A stretch of DNA of 64,000 bases. Source: Faecalicatena fissicatena (GTDB lineage Bacteria > Bacillota > Clostridia > Lachnospirales > Lachnospiraceae). Each line of letters starts with the position of its first letter. Positions within the stretch are counted from its first letter, which is position 1. Of this stretch, positions 1 to 8,703 are shown one piece after another. The DNA lies in the NCBI GenBank assembly GCA_001028025.1, contig LDAQ01000010.1, positions 62,001 to 126,000 on the forward strand, written 5' to 3'. The notes below the pieces were generated by a model. That model was not told the DNA's origin. It ran no database searches and saw only the letters and a program-made list of their open reading frames with translations. The position numbers and the translations under genes are program-made.

Positions 1-783
1 GCATTCTTTATCCTGTTTGTCTTTCTGGCGGTCCGCGTAGCCATGCTTCCCGGAGCCTTTTCCGGGTACGCCTACTTATTTAAACCAGACTGGGGCGCTA
101 TGGCCAATCCAAGAACCTGGGTTTACGCCATGGGACAGGCGTTCTTTTCGCTTTCTCTGGCAGGAAGCGGTACTGTCGTATACGGCAGCTACCTGAAAAA
201 GGATGTGGATATCATCAGCTGCGCAAAAAATGTGGCGGTTTTTGATACACTAGCCGCCCTCCTGGCGGGAATTGTCATTATTCCTGCAGTATTCGCATAC
301 GGAATGTCGCCAAATTCCGGGCCGGGCCTTCTGTTTGTTACGATCCCTGCCGTGATCAGAAGCCTGCCCTTCGGACGGTTGTTTGCCATTATATTCTTTT
401 TTGCAGTACTCTGTGCAGGTGTCACCTCCCTGATGAATCTTCTGGAAAGTCCGGTGGAAGCACTGCAGAGCAGATTCGGGCTTTCCAGGGTAAAATCTAT
501 CATTATCATCGGCGTGATCACACTTGGCGTTGGTGTTTTTGTGGAAGGGGATCTGCTCAGCAGCTGGATGGATACCATCTCAATCTATGTCATACCGCTT
601 GGCGCTCTTCTGGCTGGTATTACCATGTTCTGGGTTTGCCGCAAAGGTTTTGCCCGCGAATCCGTCCAGACGGGCAGAAGCAGAAAGGTAGGCAGATGGT
701 TCGAACCCATGACCCGATACGTGTTCTGCGGAGTTGCTGTTCTTGTATATATTCTGGGGATTTTTTATGGTGGAATTGGCTGA
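1..783 (+). CDS. NSS-family sodium:solute symporter, C-terminal part (5' cut by window edge)
   Basis: The frame is open from the first base, so this is the C-terminal part of a larger gene. NSS (neurotransmitter:sodium symporter) proteins bring amino acids or related solutes across the cytoplasmic membrane with Na+. The visible part has about six hydrophobic segments. GSGTVVYGSYL and the SGPGLLFVTIP stretch match the equivalent regions of the complete NSS gene that follows 88 bp downstream (SMSLAMGIMITYGSYMKK; SAGPGLMFITLPK). The C-terminal end is short and basic before a final membrane segment. Tandem NSS genes may form one transcription unit, although an imperfect CTCACCC/GGGTGAG inverted repeat lies in the gap. 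The substrate cannot be read from the sequence. Confidence 0.9.
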   Translation, partial: AFFILFVFLAVRVAMLPGAFSGYAYLFKPDWGAMANPRTWVYAMGQAFFSLSLAGSGTVVYGSYLKKDVDIISCAKNVAVFDTLAALLAGIVIIPAVFAYGMSPNSGPGLLFVTIPAVIRSLPFGRLFAIIFFFAVLCAGVTSLMNLLESPVEALQSRFGLSRVKSIIIIGVITLGVGVFVEGDLLSSWMDTISIYVIPLGALLAGITMFWVCRKGFARESVQTGRSRKVGRWFEPMTRYVFCGVAVLVYILGIFYGGIG

Positions 784-871
784 TTCCACTTGAAAATCAC
801 TCACCCTCATGTCATAATGTATCTATTCGTGTCTAAATATTACGGGTGAGAATTGAGGAGGTTTTTTTAAG

Positions 872-2230
872 ATGGACGAAAACAGAAGTAATTTTACAAG
901 CAAGATCGGATTTATACTGGCTGCCGCCGGTTCTGCTGTAGGACTGGGAAACATATGGCGTTTCCCCTATCTCGTAGCCAAATACGGGGGAGGAACTTTT
1001 TTATTATGTTATATTATACTTGCTATAACTTTCGGTTTTACTCTTATGGTAGCAGAAATTGCCATCGGCCGTAAAACAGGTCTGAGTGCAATCGGTGCTT
1101 TCAAGAAACTGGACAGGCATTTCGGATTTCTGGGAGTTTTGGCTGCTATTGTACCGATCATCATTTTACCGTACTATTCCGTTATCGGCGGTTGGGTTAT
1201 TAAATACTTTGCCACTTTTATCACTGGGGGAACAAAAGCTGCTGCGGGGGATGACTACTTCAGCAATTTTATCGGCGGAGTGCAGAGCCCGCTTTTCTGG
1301 TTCGCACTGTTTGTAGTATTCACAGCAGTTGTTGTTATCTTAGGCGTTGAAAAAGGTATTGAAACTGTCAGCAAGTTCCTGATGCCAATACTCGTTGTCC
1401 TGACCGTTGGTATCTCTATTTATGTTTTGACAATGGATGGAGCCATTGAAGGACTTAAATATTACATTATGCCCCACATGTCCGACTTTTCGGTCAAGAC
1501 GCTCCTGGCGGCCATGGGACAGCTCTTCTATTCCATGTCTCTGGCAATGGGAATTATGATTACCTACGGCTCTTACATGAAGAAGTCAACCAGTCTGGAG
1601 GGCGCTGTACGCCAGATCGAAATATTTGATACCGGTATTGCATTCTTTGCCGGACTTATGATCGTTCCTGCAGTATTCATTTTCTCCGGCGGAGATCAGT
1701 CTGCGCTCAGCGCAGGACCGGGACTAATGTTCATCACACTCCCCAAAGTATTTGCCAGCATGCCGATGGGCGGTTTTGTCGGAACATTTTTCTTTGTACT
1801 TGTATTCTTTGCTGCAGTAACCTCAGCCATTTCATTGATGGAAACAATTGTATCTATATTTATGGACAGATTCAAATGGACAAGAAAGTTTACCTGTATT
1901 ATAGTCGTAATCTATGTACTGCTGATGGGAATCCCGTCCTCTCTTGGTTTTGGAGTCTGGGATTTTATACAGCCAATCGGAATGTCCATACTGGACTTCT
2001 GGGACTTCATGAGCAACAGCGTCCTGATGCCGATTGTTGCACTCTTCACATGTATCTTCGTAGGTTTCTTTATCAAGCCTAAAGCCATCATCGAAGAGGC
2101 ATGCGTAGAAGGGGCGGGCTTTAAAAGCAAAAAACTCTTCACAGTCATGATAAAATGGATCGCACCGATTCTGTTGGTATTGATCCTCGTAAGCTCCGTA
2201 ATGAATGCCTTAGGGATCATTAGTCTGTAG
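872..2230 (+). CDS. NSS-family sodium:solute symporter
   Basis: This is a complete 452-residue member of the neurotransmitter:sodium symporter family, expected to import an amino acid or similar solute with Na+. The TM1 signature GSAVGLGNIWRFPY (near residues 21-34), which forms the Na+ and substrate site in LeuT-type transporters, is intact. About eleven to twelve hydrophobic segments follow. The ATG has a strong ribosome binding site (TTGAGGAGG) about ten bases upstream. The preceding gene is a paralogue in the same orientation. The stop codon is followed after only about 20 bp by a giant hairpin element (2251-2610). A third NSS gene at 43508 is also followed directly by such an element. 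Substrate unknown. Confidence 0.95.
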   Translation: MDENRSNFTSKIGFILAAAGSAVGLGNIWRFPYLVAKYGGGTFLLCYIILAITFGFTLMVAEIAIGRKTGLSAIGAFKKLDRHFGFLGVLAAIVPIIILPYYSVIGGWVIKYFATFITGGTKAAAGDDYFSNFIGGVQSPLFWFALFVVFTAVVVILGVEKGIETVSKFLMPILVVLTVGISIYVLTMDGAIEGLKYYIMPHMSDFSVKTLLAAMGQLFYSMSLAMGIMITYGSYMKKSTSLEGAVRQIEIFDTGIAFFAGLMIVPAVFIFSGGDQSALSAGPGLMFITLPKVFASMPMGGFVGTFFFVLVFFAAVTSAISLMETIVSIFMDRFKWTRKFTCIIVVIYVLLMGIPSSLGFGVWDFIQPIGMSILDFWDFMSNSVLMPIVALFTCIFVGFFIKPKAIIEEACVEGAGFKSKKLFTVMIKWIAPILLVLILVSSVMNALGIISL

Positions 2231-2250
2231 GGATGGATGTTTGTTCAGAA

Positions 2251-2610
2251 GGGGCGCTAAGTGAAAGGCTGACATGGGGTCCTGCGGGGCTGTGCATGCC
2301 ATTTCTGTTGGCGGCCGTTTGTGAAGAAGCCGTAGGAGAAAAAACAGGGAACATGGAGGGACTTGCCGCAGTTGGTCCGAATGCCGATGCATTCGCACCG
2401 CCGGCGGCAACAGAATTTGCCTGGTAAGGCAAATTCTGCCCTTCATGTTCCCTGTTTTTTCTCCTACGGCTTCTAACACGCACTATGAGCCATCAGAAAT
2501 GGCATGCACAGCCCCGCAGGACCCCATGTCAGCCTTTCACTTAGCTGGGCGCATCCGGTCGGAAGGTGATTCGTTCCCTAAGAGGGGAATTCAGAGGGGA
2601 GAGACGGATG
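2251..2610 (+). repeat. Long-hairpin element, copy A (possible structured RNA or non-autonomous mobile element)
   Basis: This is a non-coding element with two nested, perfect inverted repeats. The outer arms are 2257-2307 and 2494-2544 (51 bp, no mismatch). The inner arms are 2326-2355 and 2444-2473 (30 bp, no mismatch). The tip is branched: a TTGCCGC/GCGGCAA stem carrying a GAATGC/GCATTC hairpin, then a second hairpin CAGAATTTGCC/GGCAAATTCTG. The 5' box GGGGCGC precedes the outer stem and AGCTGGGCGCA closes it. A small hairpin (TTCCC TAAGA GGGGAA) and a 3' box GGGGAGAGACGGATG follow. Copies B and C have the same layout with different arm sequences. There is no U-run, so this is not a simple terminator. 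It begins about 20 bp after an NSS stop codon. Confidence 0.85.
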
Positions 2611-2760
2611 GCTTATGACGAAAGGAATTTAAAAGGAAGTGGTGGTTTTAATTGAAAAAGGAAATACGGCCTGATTTTATGAATACAATTTTTTTGTACT
2701 AATTATAACATCCGTTTATCATAATTTCTGGTAACTATACCTTCCCCCATATTCGAATCG
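2611..2760. other. AT-rich spacer between two convergent long-hairpin elements
   Basis: No gene is seen. The spacer separates copy A (plus strand) from copy B (minus strand), whose 3' boxes face each other. It is AT-rich, unlike the GC-rich elements. No target duplication could be recognised by eye. Confidence 0.5.
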
Positions 2761-3124
2761 ATCCACTGCTCCCCCCTCAGAGCCCACCGTGATGCGGTGC
2801 ATATCTGCCTTGATGCGTCCAGCCTGCCTGGAATGTGGAGCGGGAGGTTCCGGGACAAAAGAGGATGGGGTCTGGAAGCGTAGAGTCCGCGGTTAGAAGT
2901 CCTTACGTAAAAGAAGCCGTCCATGAGGGATGGAAATTGATTTTCCAAAATCAATTTCCAGGACAACCTAAGGCGGGAAAGCATCAAGCTTTCCCGCTGC
3001 ATGTTGTCCGTGCCCTCATGGACGGCTTCTTTTACGTTAGGACTTCTCCGCGGAAGGGTTGCTTCCAGACCCCATCCTCTTTTGTCCCGGGACCTCCCGC
3101 TCCACATTCCAGGCAGGCGTCCCC
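2761..3124 (-). repeat. Long-hairpin element, copy B
   Basis: On the minus strand the element begins with GGGGACGC (3117-3124). The outer arms are 3061-3118 and 2822-2879: 58 bp with one mismatch. The inner arms contain GAAGTCCTAACGTAAAAGAA and its complement, leading into CCGTCCATGAGGG. The tip has a GGACAAC/GTTGTCC stem with a GCGGGAAAGC/GCTTTCCCGC hairpin, and a second AT-rich hairpin TGGAAATTGATTTT/AAAATCAATTTCCA. The bulge TTCTAACCGCGGACTCTACG, the closing box GGCTGGACGCA, a CACCG/CGGTG hairpin and the 3' box GGGGGGAGCAGTGGATCG match copies A and C in place. The arm sequences are unlike those of A or C. It starts 22 bp after the degV stop codon, in sense with degV. Confidence 0.85.
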
Positions 3125-3146
3125 ATACCAGCAACACTACCGCGCA

Positions 3147-4010
3147 CTACCGCTCGTTTCCCATGTAGAATATGGCTACAACTCCTGGTCCTGTATGGCT
3201 CCCAATTACGGTTCCTATGTTGTTGATCAGGACTTCTTTGGCCCCCAGTTTTTCTTTTGCAAGCTCTGCCACGTACTCTGCCTCTTCGATACAGTCTCCG
3301 TGTGTTACCATGACAATATCGTTGTCCCAGCCCTGGGCTCTCTCTGCCGCCATGTCTACGATCTTGTTCAGGGAACGCTTGCGTCCGCGCTCTTTTGCGA
3401 TTACCTGAAGTTTGCCTTCATTATCTACGTGAATGATCGGCTTGATCTGAACCATGGTGCCTACGATTGCCGTGGCTTTTGATACACGTCCGCCTTTGTG
3501 CAGATGATGCAGGTCATCTACAGTCACGTTGTGGCAGATATGTAACTTGTTCTCTTCTACCCACTGTGCGATCTCATCAATGGTCTTACCCGCATCTTTC
3601 TGCTGAAGCACTCTATAAAGCAGCAGGCCTTCTCCGAGGCATGCGCAGAGTGTATCTATGATAATGATTTTGGCTTCCGGATACTCTTCTGCCAGCTCTT
3701 CTCCGGCAATTCTCATGCTGTTGTAAGTGCCGCTTAAGCCGGATGAAAAACCAAGATGGAGTATATCCTTTCCTTCTTTTAAAAGTGGCTCCAGAGCTGC
3801 TCTGGCTTCATCGGGATTTACCTGAGATGTCACAGACATATACCCTTCTCTCAGTTTTGCAAAAAACTCCTTGCCGGTAAGCCCATACATATCTGTATAA
3901 GTTTCTCCGTCAATTGTATATTTTAAAGGAATAACCGGTACATTCCTCTCTTCAACCCATTCTCTGGGTAAATCTACTGTACTGTTAACTGTTACTATAA
4001 ATTCTCTCAT
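3147..4010 (-). CDS. DegV family fatty-acid-binding protein
   Basis: This 287-residue protein belongs to the DegV family, which binds fatty acids in the cytoplasm; some members deliver host fatty acids to the FakA kinase. The N-terminal TVNSTVDLP segment, SGLSGTYNS (near residues 89-97, fatty-acid carboxylate contact in the family) and the C-terminal IGTVIGSHTGPG are typical. Length is normal. The ribosome binding site AGGAGGGAAG precedes ATG at 4010. The MATE pump gene ends 18 bp upstream on the same strand, so the two are probably co-transcribed. No fakA is visible in the window. A long-hairpin element starts 22 bp after the stop. Confidence 0.93.
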   Translation of the reverse strand: MREFIVTVNSTVDLPREWVEERNVPVIPLKYTIDGETYTDMYGLTGKEFFAKLREGYMSVTSQVNPDEARAALEPLLKEGKDILHLGFSSGLSGTYNSMRIAGEELAEEYPEAKIIIIDTLCACLGEGLLLYRVLQQKDAGKTIDEIAQWVEENKLHICHNVTVDDLHHLHKGGRVSKATAIVGTMVQIKPIIHVDNEGKLQVIAKERGRKRSLNKIVDMAAERAQGWDNDIVMVTHGDCIEEAEYVAELAKEKLGAKEVLINNIGTVIGSHTGPGVVAIFYMGNER

Positions 4011-4028
4011 ATCCTTCCCTCCTGTGCT

Positions 4029-5447
4029 TTAAGATTCTCCTATCATATCATTTTTTTCGTCATAACGCAAAATCTTTTTGGCTGTTATGACAAAGAGCAG
4101 CGCTGAAACAGCCACGGAAGTGAAGTCTGCAATCGGCTCGGCCCGGTAGATTCCCATGACTCCCATGAATTTAGGAAGTATGATGGCAAGCGGAATCAGC
4201 AGTATGATCTTACGCAGAAGTGCGATGACCAGAGATACTTTTGCCTGCCCCAAAGACAGGAATGTGGTCTGGCATGCCATTTGTATCCCAAACACAGTGA
4301 TCCCCAGAAAATATACAGGCATCACCTTGCAGGTCAGAGAGATCAGTTCCTGATTGCTTGTAAAGACTCTGGCATATATTACAGGCTTTAAGACGGCCAG
4401 CCCTGCCAATACAATCGTGGCAGCCAGGCACACGGCAGCCATGCGGACAAAAGCGCCTTTCACCCGCTTGAGCTTCCCTGCCCCGAAATTATAGCTCATA
4501 ATGGGCTGAACCCCCTGAGAGATGCCCTGTACCGGAATGACGATCAGCTGCATAATACTTGTCATAATGGACATAGTGCCGACATACAGATCTCCGCCGT
4601 ATTTCTGAAGCCCCGAATTCAATGTAATCATGACAAGGCTCTCTGTGCTCTGCATGATAAACGGCGAAATACCAAGCGCAGCGATACTGCCTACTGTCTT
4701 TGCACTCAGCCTGACATGCTTTCTGCGGATTCGGATCACACTTTTCTTTGAAGTCAGGAACCGAATAACCCACACAGCGCTTACTGCCTGGGAAATGATG
4801 GTCGCCAGTGCCGCACCGCGCACTCCCATCCCAAAAGTAAAGATAAAGATCGGATCCAGCACAATATTGATCACAGCTCCTATCAAAACGGAAAACATAG
4901 CCGTCCTGGCATTTCCCTGGCCGCTTATGAAAGTATTAAGCCCCACGGCAAACTGTACGAATATGGTTCCGATCAGATAGATGCTTATGTACTGCTCTGC
5001 ATAGACGATTGTAGTATCACTGGCGCCAAATGCATATAAGACAGGCGTTTTAAAGACAGAAAATACGACTGTCAGTATGACAGAAAAAATCAGGAGCAGG
5101 CTCACGCAGTTTCCCAGGATCTTTTCTGCCCCTTCGTAATTTTTCTTTCCCAGCTGTATAGATGCCAGCGGTGCACCTCCCATGCCGGCAAATGCACTGA
5201 ATGCCGAAATCACCATCAGAATCGGGAAAGTCACTCCCACTCCGGTAAGCGCCATATCACCGTAGCCATGAATATGCCCTATGTAAATGCGGTCTACAAT
5301 ATTATAAAGTACATTGATAATCTGTGCTGCCACTGCCGGGACCGCCATCTCCGCGATCAGCTTTCCAAGCGGTGCACTGCCCAGCTTCTCGTCCTGTTTC
5401 AGATTACCTGCACTTTTTACGTTTTCAATTTTCCTGTTCTCGTCCAA
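4029..5447 (-). CDS. MATE family efflux transporter
   Basis: This 472-residue multidrug and toxin extrusion protein is expected to export cationic compounds using a Na+ or H+ gradient. It has about twelve hydrophobic segments in two homologous halves, with MATE landmarks such as PAVAAQIINVLYNIVDRIYI in TM1 and GVQPIMSYNFGAGK in the second half. The N-terminus is a polar 25-residue extension. The only start that fits is TTG at 5447, with AAAAGAGG about ten bases upstream. It appears to head a two-gene unit with degV. Substrate unknown. Confidence 0.93.
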   Translation of the reverse strand: MDENRKIENVKSAGNLKQDEKLGSAPLGKLIAEMAVPAVAAQIINVLYNIVDRIYIGHIHGYGDMALTGVGVTFPILMVISAFSAFAGMGGAPLASIQLGKKNYEGAEKILGNCVSLLLIFSVILTVVFSVFKTPVLYAFGASDTTIVYAEQYISIYLIGTIFVQFAVGLNTFISGQGNARTAMFSVLIGAVINIVLDPIFIFTFGMGVRGAALATIISQAVSAVWVIRFLTSKKSVIRIRRKHVRLSAKTVGSIAALGISPFIMQSTESLVMITLNSGLQKYGGDLYVGTMSIMTSIMQLIVIPVQGISQGVQPIMSYNFGAGKLKRVKGAFVRMAAVCLAATIVLAGLAVLKPVIYARVFTSNQELISLTCKVMPVYFLGITVFGIQMACQTTFLSLGQAKVSLVIALLRKIILLIPLAIILPKFMGVMGIYRAEPIADFTSVAVSALLFVITAKKILRYDEKNDMIGES

Positions 5448-5666
5448 CTAAAACTACCTCTTTTCTTCTCTACATATTCCTGTGTCTGTCCGCTGCCGGC
5501 AGACGTAATGAATATAGTATACCACACTAACATTCCGGATTCTATATGGAACTTCTTATTTTCCTGTGATATAATGAGCGTTAGTGAGGAAAGCGTACTT
5601 GTCATTTTCCGAACGGCGAATGACGATCATAAATCTTCGATTCATGATATAAGGAGGTCTATTCAC

Positions 5667-6512
5667 ATTAAAAAATCATTGAAAAAAACCGGTTATTTTC
5701 TGTTGGCTCTGCTTCCGCTTGTAGCTGCATTTGCAATTCAGATTTCAGCCAGTCTGGTCTGTACAATATTACAGGCAGTTTATATGAATTTCTTTTCCCC
5801 TGAAGGGTTCAGCATGAACGCATATTACGAAATCATATCTGATTCCGTATTCAATGCAAAAGTCATGATTTTATACAGCGCTGTCACTGTTCTGCTCCTG
5901 GGAACATGGTATCGCATTGCAGCCGTACCCAAACATATGCCAAGACGCCGTCCGGGGCAGATCTTCAATGGCCGGATGCTGCTTGCATGCGCCATACTGA
6001 CGGTATCCATGCAGTATATTGCCTCATATGTAATCGTTGCGGTGGCCAGCATCCGGCCGGCCTGGTATGAATCCTATAATCAGCTGTTTGAGAGTGTGGG
6101 CATGAACGATATGACAGTTCTCTTAGCTATTTACAGTGTCATTCTGGCTCCGCTCTGTGAAGAGCTGATCTTCCGTGGACTTATCCTTCATTATTTCAGG
6201 AAGGCGTTCCCGTTCTGGGCTGCCAATCTTTTACAGGCAATTCTTTTCGGAGTCTATCATTTAAATCTGGTTCAGGGGATCTATGCATTTTTATTAGGGA
6301 CAATATTGGGATATATTTTTTATTATGGAAGAAGCATTTATCCTTCCATCCTGTTCCATATCCTGTTCAATCTGTTCGGAACCTGTCTGAATTTTCTGAT
6401 CATTGCCAATGACAGCTTTGTCATCTTCCTTCTGCAGGCAGCTGTTGCTGTCCTTGTGACGGCTGCTGGACTGCGTCTTTATAAAAAAGGGGCAGAAACA
6501 AGGCTTCTGTAA
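5667..6512 (+). CDS. CPBP family intramembrane metalloprotease, apparent ATT start
   Basis: This 281-residue membrane protein has the CPBP (CAAX protease and bacteriocin-processing) motifs: EELIFRG with E165/E166 and R170, FGVYH with H198, and HILFN with H231. These form the metal site inside the membrane. The start is unusual. A perfect AAGGAGG lies at 5651-5657, and the only codon at proper spacing is ATT at 5667, giving MIKKSLKKTGYFLLALLPL, a normal positive-inside N-terminus. There is no in-frame ATG, GTG or TTG between 5651 and 5679; TTG at 5679 is the next option but lies 21 bases from the site. The upstream open frame runs antisense to the MATE gene and is not coding. CPBP proteins process prenylated or peptide substrates; the target here is unknown. 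Confidence 0.85.
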   Translation: MKKSLKKTGYFLLALLPLVAAFAIQISASLVCTILQAVYMNFFSPEGFSMNAYYEIISDSVFNAKVMILYSAVTVLLLGTWYRIAAVPKHMPRRRPGQIFNGRMLLACAILTVSMQYIASYVIVAVASIRPAWYESYNQLFESVGMNDMTVLLAIYSVILAPLCEELIFRGLILHYFRKAFPFWAANLLQAILFGVYHLNLVQGIYAFLLGTILGYIFYYGRSIYPSILFHILFNLFGTCLNFLIIANDSFVIFLLQAAVAVLVTAAGLRLYKKGAETRLL

Positions 6513-6524
6513 AATGCGTGTATA

Positions 6525-6580
6525 AAGAATATGCCCTGCAGTATCCGGACTTACTTCCGGTACGGCAGGGCATATTCTTT
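6525..6580. terminator. Bidirectional intrinsic terminator
   Basis: AAGAATATGCCCTGC pairs with GCAGGGCATATTCTT, with an inner imperfect stem, and the plus side runs into TTTTCTT. It lies between the convergent protease and germination genes and can serve both. Confidence 0.8.
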
Positions 6581-6608
6581 TCTTGTAACATTCTTTAAAA
6601 CAGACTCT

Positions 6609-7976
6609 TTACTGCAGCTTTATATTCAGATAGTTTCTTCCTGATAAAGTTTTATTGAATGCCAGGAAGCATATGAGCAGAATACAGCCGATAACAAAGC
6701 CTGGCACGTTAAAGCATGCAGTCAGTATCAGCAGCATAAGACGCATAAATTTTAGTGCATAACCGAGTTCAAAGTTGGGCTGCGTATAGTTAGCTACCGC
6801 TACAAACGCCATATACAGCATTACCTCAGAGTTAAACCAGCCTGATTTTACAGAGAACTCGCCCATCACTAGACCTGCAATTACACTGAGTGGGGTGCTG
6901 AGCATACTCGGCGTATTCAGGGCCGCAAGCCTCAGTCCGTCAATGGAGAGTTCCAGGATCAGGAGCTGGAATATCAATGGAATATTTACAGTATCTTTTA
7001 CCGCCACAAACGCAAACACATCCGGCAGCCAGCTTGGATTCTGCATAAACAGCAGAAACACTGGAGTCAGAAATACGGTCAGTATGGTAATCAAAGCACG
7101 GGATATTTTGAGGTAAATCCCTGTCAGCGTCGGAAAATAATAATCATTCGCCTCTTCTATCATATCAAATATGGAAGTTGGCAGTATCATTGCGGAAGGC
7201 GAGTTGTCCACCAGTATGATCACCTTTCCCTCCAGCAGGCAGGCGGCCGCAGTGTCCGGTCTTTCAGTAAATTTGAATTTTGGGAACGGGTTAAACCATT
7301 TCCTTTTGAACATGGCATCAGCCAGACTCTGCTGGTTCATGCGCAGGTCATCCAACTTCAGACTCTTGATTCTTTCCTGTACATTCTGGAGAAGTTCCTT
7401 ATCCACACGGTCAGACATGTAACAAATGGCAATATCTGTTCTGCTCGTCTGCCCGGCTTCTACCATTTCCATAATCAGATGCGGGTCACGGATACGTCTC
7501 CTCATCAGAGCGGTATTAAATACGATCGTTTCCACAAAACCATCCCTTGATCCCCTGAGGGATTTGTCCTTGTCTGGTTCCTCAACACTTCTTGCCGGAT
7601 AAGTGCGGCAATCTATTGCAATACACGCCTCGTAGCCGTCAATAAATAGGCATGTGACACCCGACAGGACGTTGCGCAGAATCTGGTCGAAATCTCCGAT
7701 AATATCGACCTCCACATAAGGGATGCACTGCTGGGCAAATGCGGTTGCATCCTCGGGCATGGCATCCGCCTGAACCCCGAAAAATGTGGTCATGATTTTT
7801 AACATAGTCTCATCTTTGGTAAATCCGTCAATAAAGTAAAAGGTTGCCTTTTTCCCGCCGATAAGCATATCTCGCTGAATAACATCAAAACTTTCCTGAA
7901 CCGGCAGGACCTGATTCATATATTCTATATTTTCCTGGAAGGAACCACTGACTTTTTTCTCATTTTTCTCAATCAT
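6609..7976 (-). CDS. GerA family spore germination protein, SpoVAF-like
   Basis: This 455-residue protein belongs to the GerA A-subunit family of spore inner-membrane germination proteins. The N-terminal half is soluble. The segment EEPDKDKSLRGSRDGFVETI, then NTALMRRRIRDP, is the family signature; in my reading it is closer to SpoVAF than to GerAA. The C-terminal half has several membrane segments (near residues 290-440). GerAA proteins normally sit with B and C subunits, but no partner gene is adjacent here, which also favours a SpoVAF-type stand-alone role in germination. The start is ATG at 7976 after AAAGGGTAG, a weak site at long spacing. Expression late in sporulation is expected but not visible in the sequence. 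Confidence 0.85.
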   Translation of the reverse strand: MIEKNEKKVSGSFQENIEYMNQVLPVQESFDVIQRDMLIGGKKATFYFIDGFTKDETMLKIMTTFFGVQADAMPEDATAFAQQCIPYVEVDIIGDFDQILRNVLSGVTCLFIDGYEACIAIDCRTYPARSVEEPDKDKSLRGSRDGFVETIVFNTALMRRRIRDPHLIMEMVEAGQTSRTDIAICYMSDRVDKELLQNVQERIKSLKLDDLRMNQQSLADAMFKRKWFNPFPKFKFTERPDTAAACLLEGKVIILVDNSPSAMILPTSIFDMIEEANDYYFPTLTGIYLKISRALITILTVFLTPVFLLFMQNPSWLPDVFAFVAVKDTVNIPLIFQLLILELSIDGLRLAALNTPSMLSTPLSVIAGLVMGEFSVKSGWFNSEVMLYMAFVAVANYTQPNFELGYALKFMRLMLLILTACFNVPGFVIGCILLICFLAFNKTLSGRNYLNIKLQ

Positions 7977-8080
7977 GGAATATCTACCCTTTCTCTTTTA
8001 CTGTCCTTTGGAAACAGATCGTAACAGATCATCTCTATGGTTAGAATCCCCGGTTCTTCCTGATTTATACAGTCGTTTTA

Positions 8081-8128
8081 AAAGAGCACGTCTTATGATT
8101 TTATTTTTCATCATAAGACGTGCTCTTT
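8081..8128 (-). terminator. Terminator of the nrdD-nrdG-dut operon
   Basis: The 19-bp arms AAAGAGCACGTCTTATGAT (8081-8099) and their complement (8110-8128) form a strong hairpin. On the minus strand it ends in CTCTTTTAAAA, 36 bp past the dut stop. Confidence 0.75.
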
Positions 8129-8163
8129 ATTCTACTGTATTAAATATTCTGTTGTGTTAAAAA

Positions 8164-8685
8164 TTAAAGGTCTGCCTTCGTTGTGCTTCCAAAGCCGCCG
8201 TTTCTGGTTTCCGTTGCATCATCATCAACGGTAATACCATATTCAGTGAATATCCCCTGCATAAAACCTTCGCCTCTGCCTATGTCTACGACTTTCTCTT
8301 CGTTTGTGTCGTTGGTTATTTTGGAAAAAATATGACCTTCATTGTCTGAATAGAAATAATCACTGTCTATAATTCCAACGGTATTGTTCAGCTGCAGCCG
8401 GTATTTGAATCCCAGTCCGCTTCTCGGGTAGCATTTGAGAACCCAGGAGGCTTCCATCTCCGCCCTGATTCCGGTGGGAACTTTAATCGTCTCGCCAGGC
8501 TCCAGCACCAGGCGGACAGGGGCATAGAAATCATAGCCTGCAGAACCTGCGGTTGCCCTCTTTGGCAGCTTGATTCCGTCATATATTTCCTGGAGTTCTT
8601 TCTCGTCTTCCAGCCCAAACGTATCAATCCAATCCTTGGTAAACTGCTCCAGGCTCACTTTATGAAATTTGGCAATTCTCTGCAT
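8164..8685 (-). CDS. dut: dUTP diphosphatase (trimeric dUTPase family)
   Basis: This 173-residue enzyme hydrolyses dUTP to dUMP and pyrophosphate, keeping uracil out of DNA and supplying dUMP. All five dUTPase motifs can be seen: AGSAGYDFYA (I), PRSGLGFKYR (II), NNTVGIIDSDY (III), GRGEGFMQGIF (IV) and RNGGFGST (V, the C-terminal P-loop-like tail). An N-terminal extension of about 45 residues precedes motif I, longer than in the shortest bacterial dUTPases. ATG at 8685 follows GAAGGAGAAAGAAC. It is the last gene of an operon with nrdD and nrdG, linking dNTP production to dNTP clean-up under one NrdR-type control. Confidence 0.93.
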   Translation of the reverse strand: MQRIAKFHKVSLEQFTKDWIDTFGLEDEKELQEIYDGIKLPKRATAGSAGYDFYAPVRLVLEPGETIKVPTGIRAEMEASWVLKCYPRSGLGFKYRLQLNNTVGIIDSDYFYSDNEGHIFSKITNDTNEEKVVDIGRGEGFMQGIFTEYGITVDDDATETRNGGFGSTTKADL

Positions 8686-8703
8686 GTTCTTTCTCCTTCT
8701 GTC

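Noticed and set aside
2210..2483. Several overlapping open frames on both strands in the first long-hairpin element
   Set aside because: Inverted repeats produce mirrored open frames; none has a ribosome binding site or a family resemblance, and the structure explains the sequence.
2251..3124. The long hairpins as simple rho-independent terminators
   Set aside because: No U-run follows either stem, they are far too long, and they carry conserved unpaired boxes beyond the stems.
2703..3482. Open frames of 144 and 215 codons across the second hairpin element and degV 3' end
   Set aside because: They run through inverted repeats and antisense to degV; no start signal and no plausible protein composition.
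5268..5666. Upstream extension of the CPBP protease frame to an ATG at 5268
   Set aside because: It runs antisense through the MATE gene, has no ribosome binding site at its start, and the extra residues are unlike the family.
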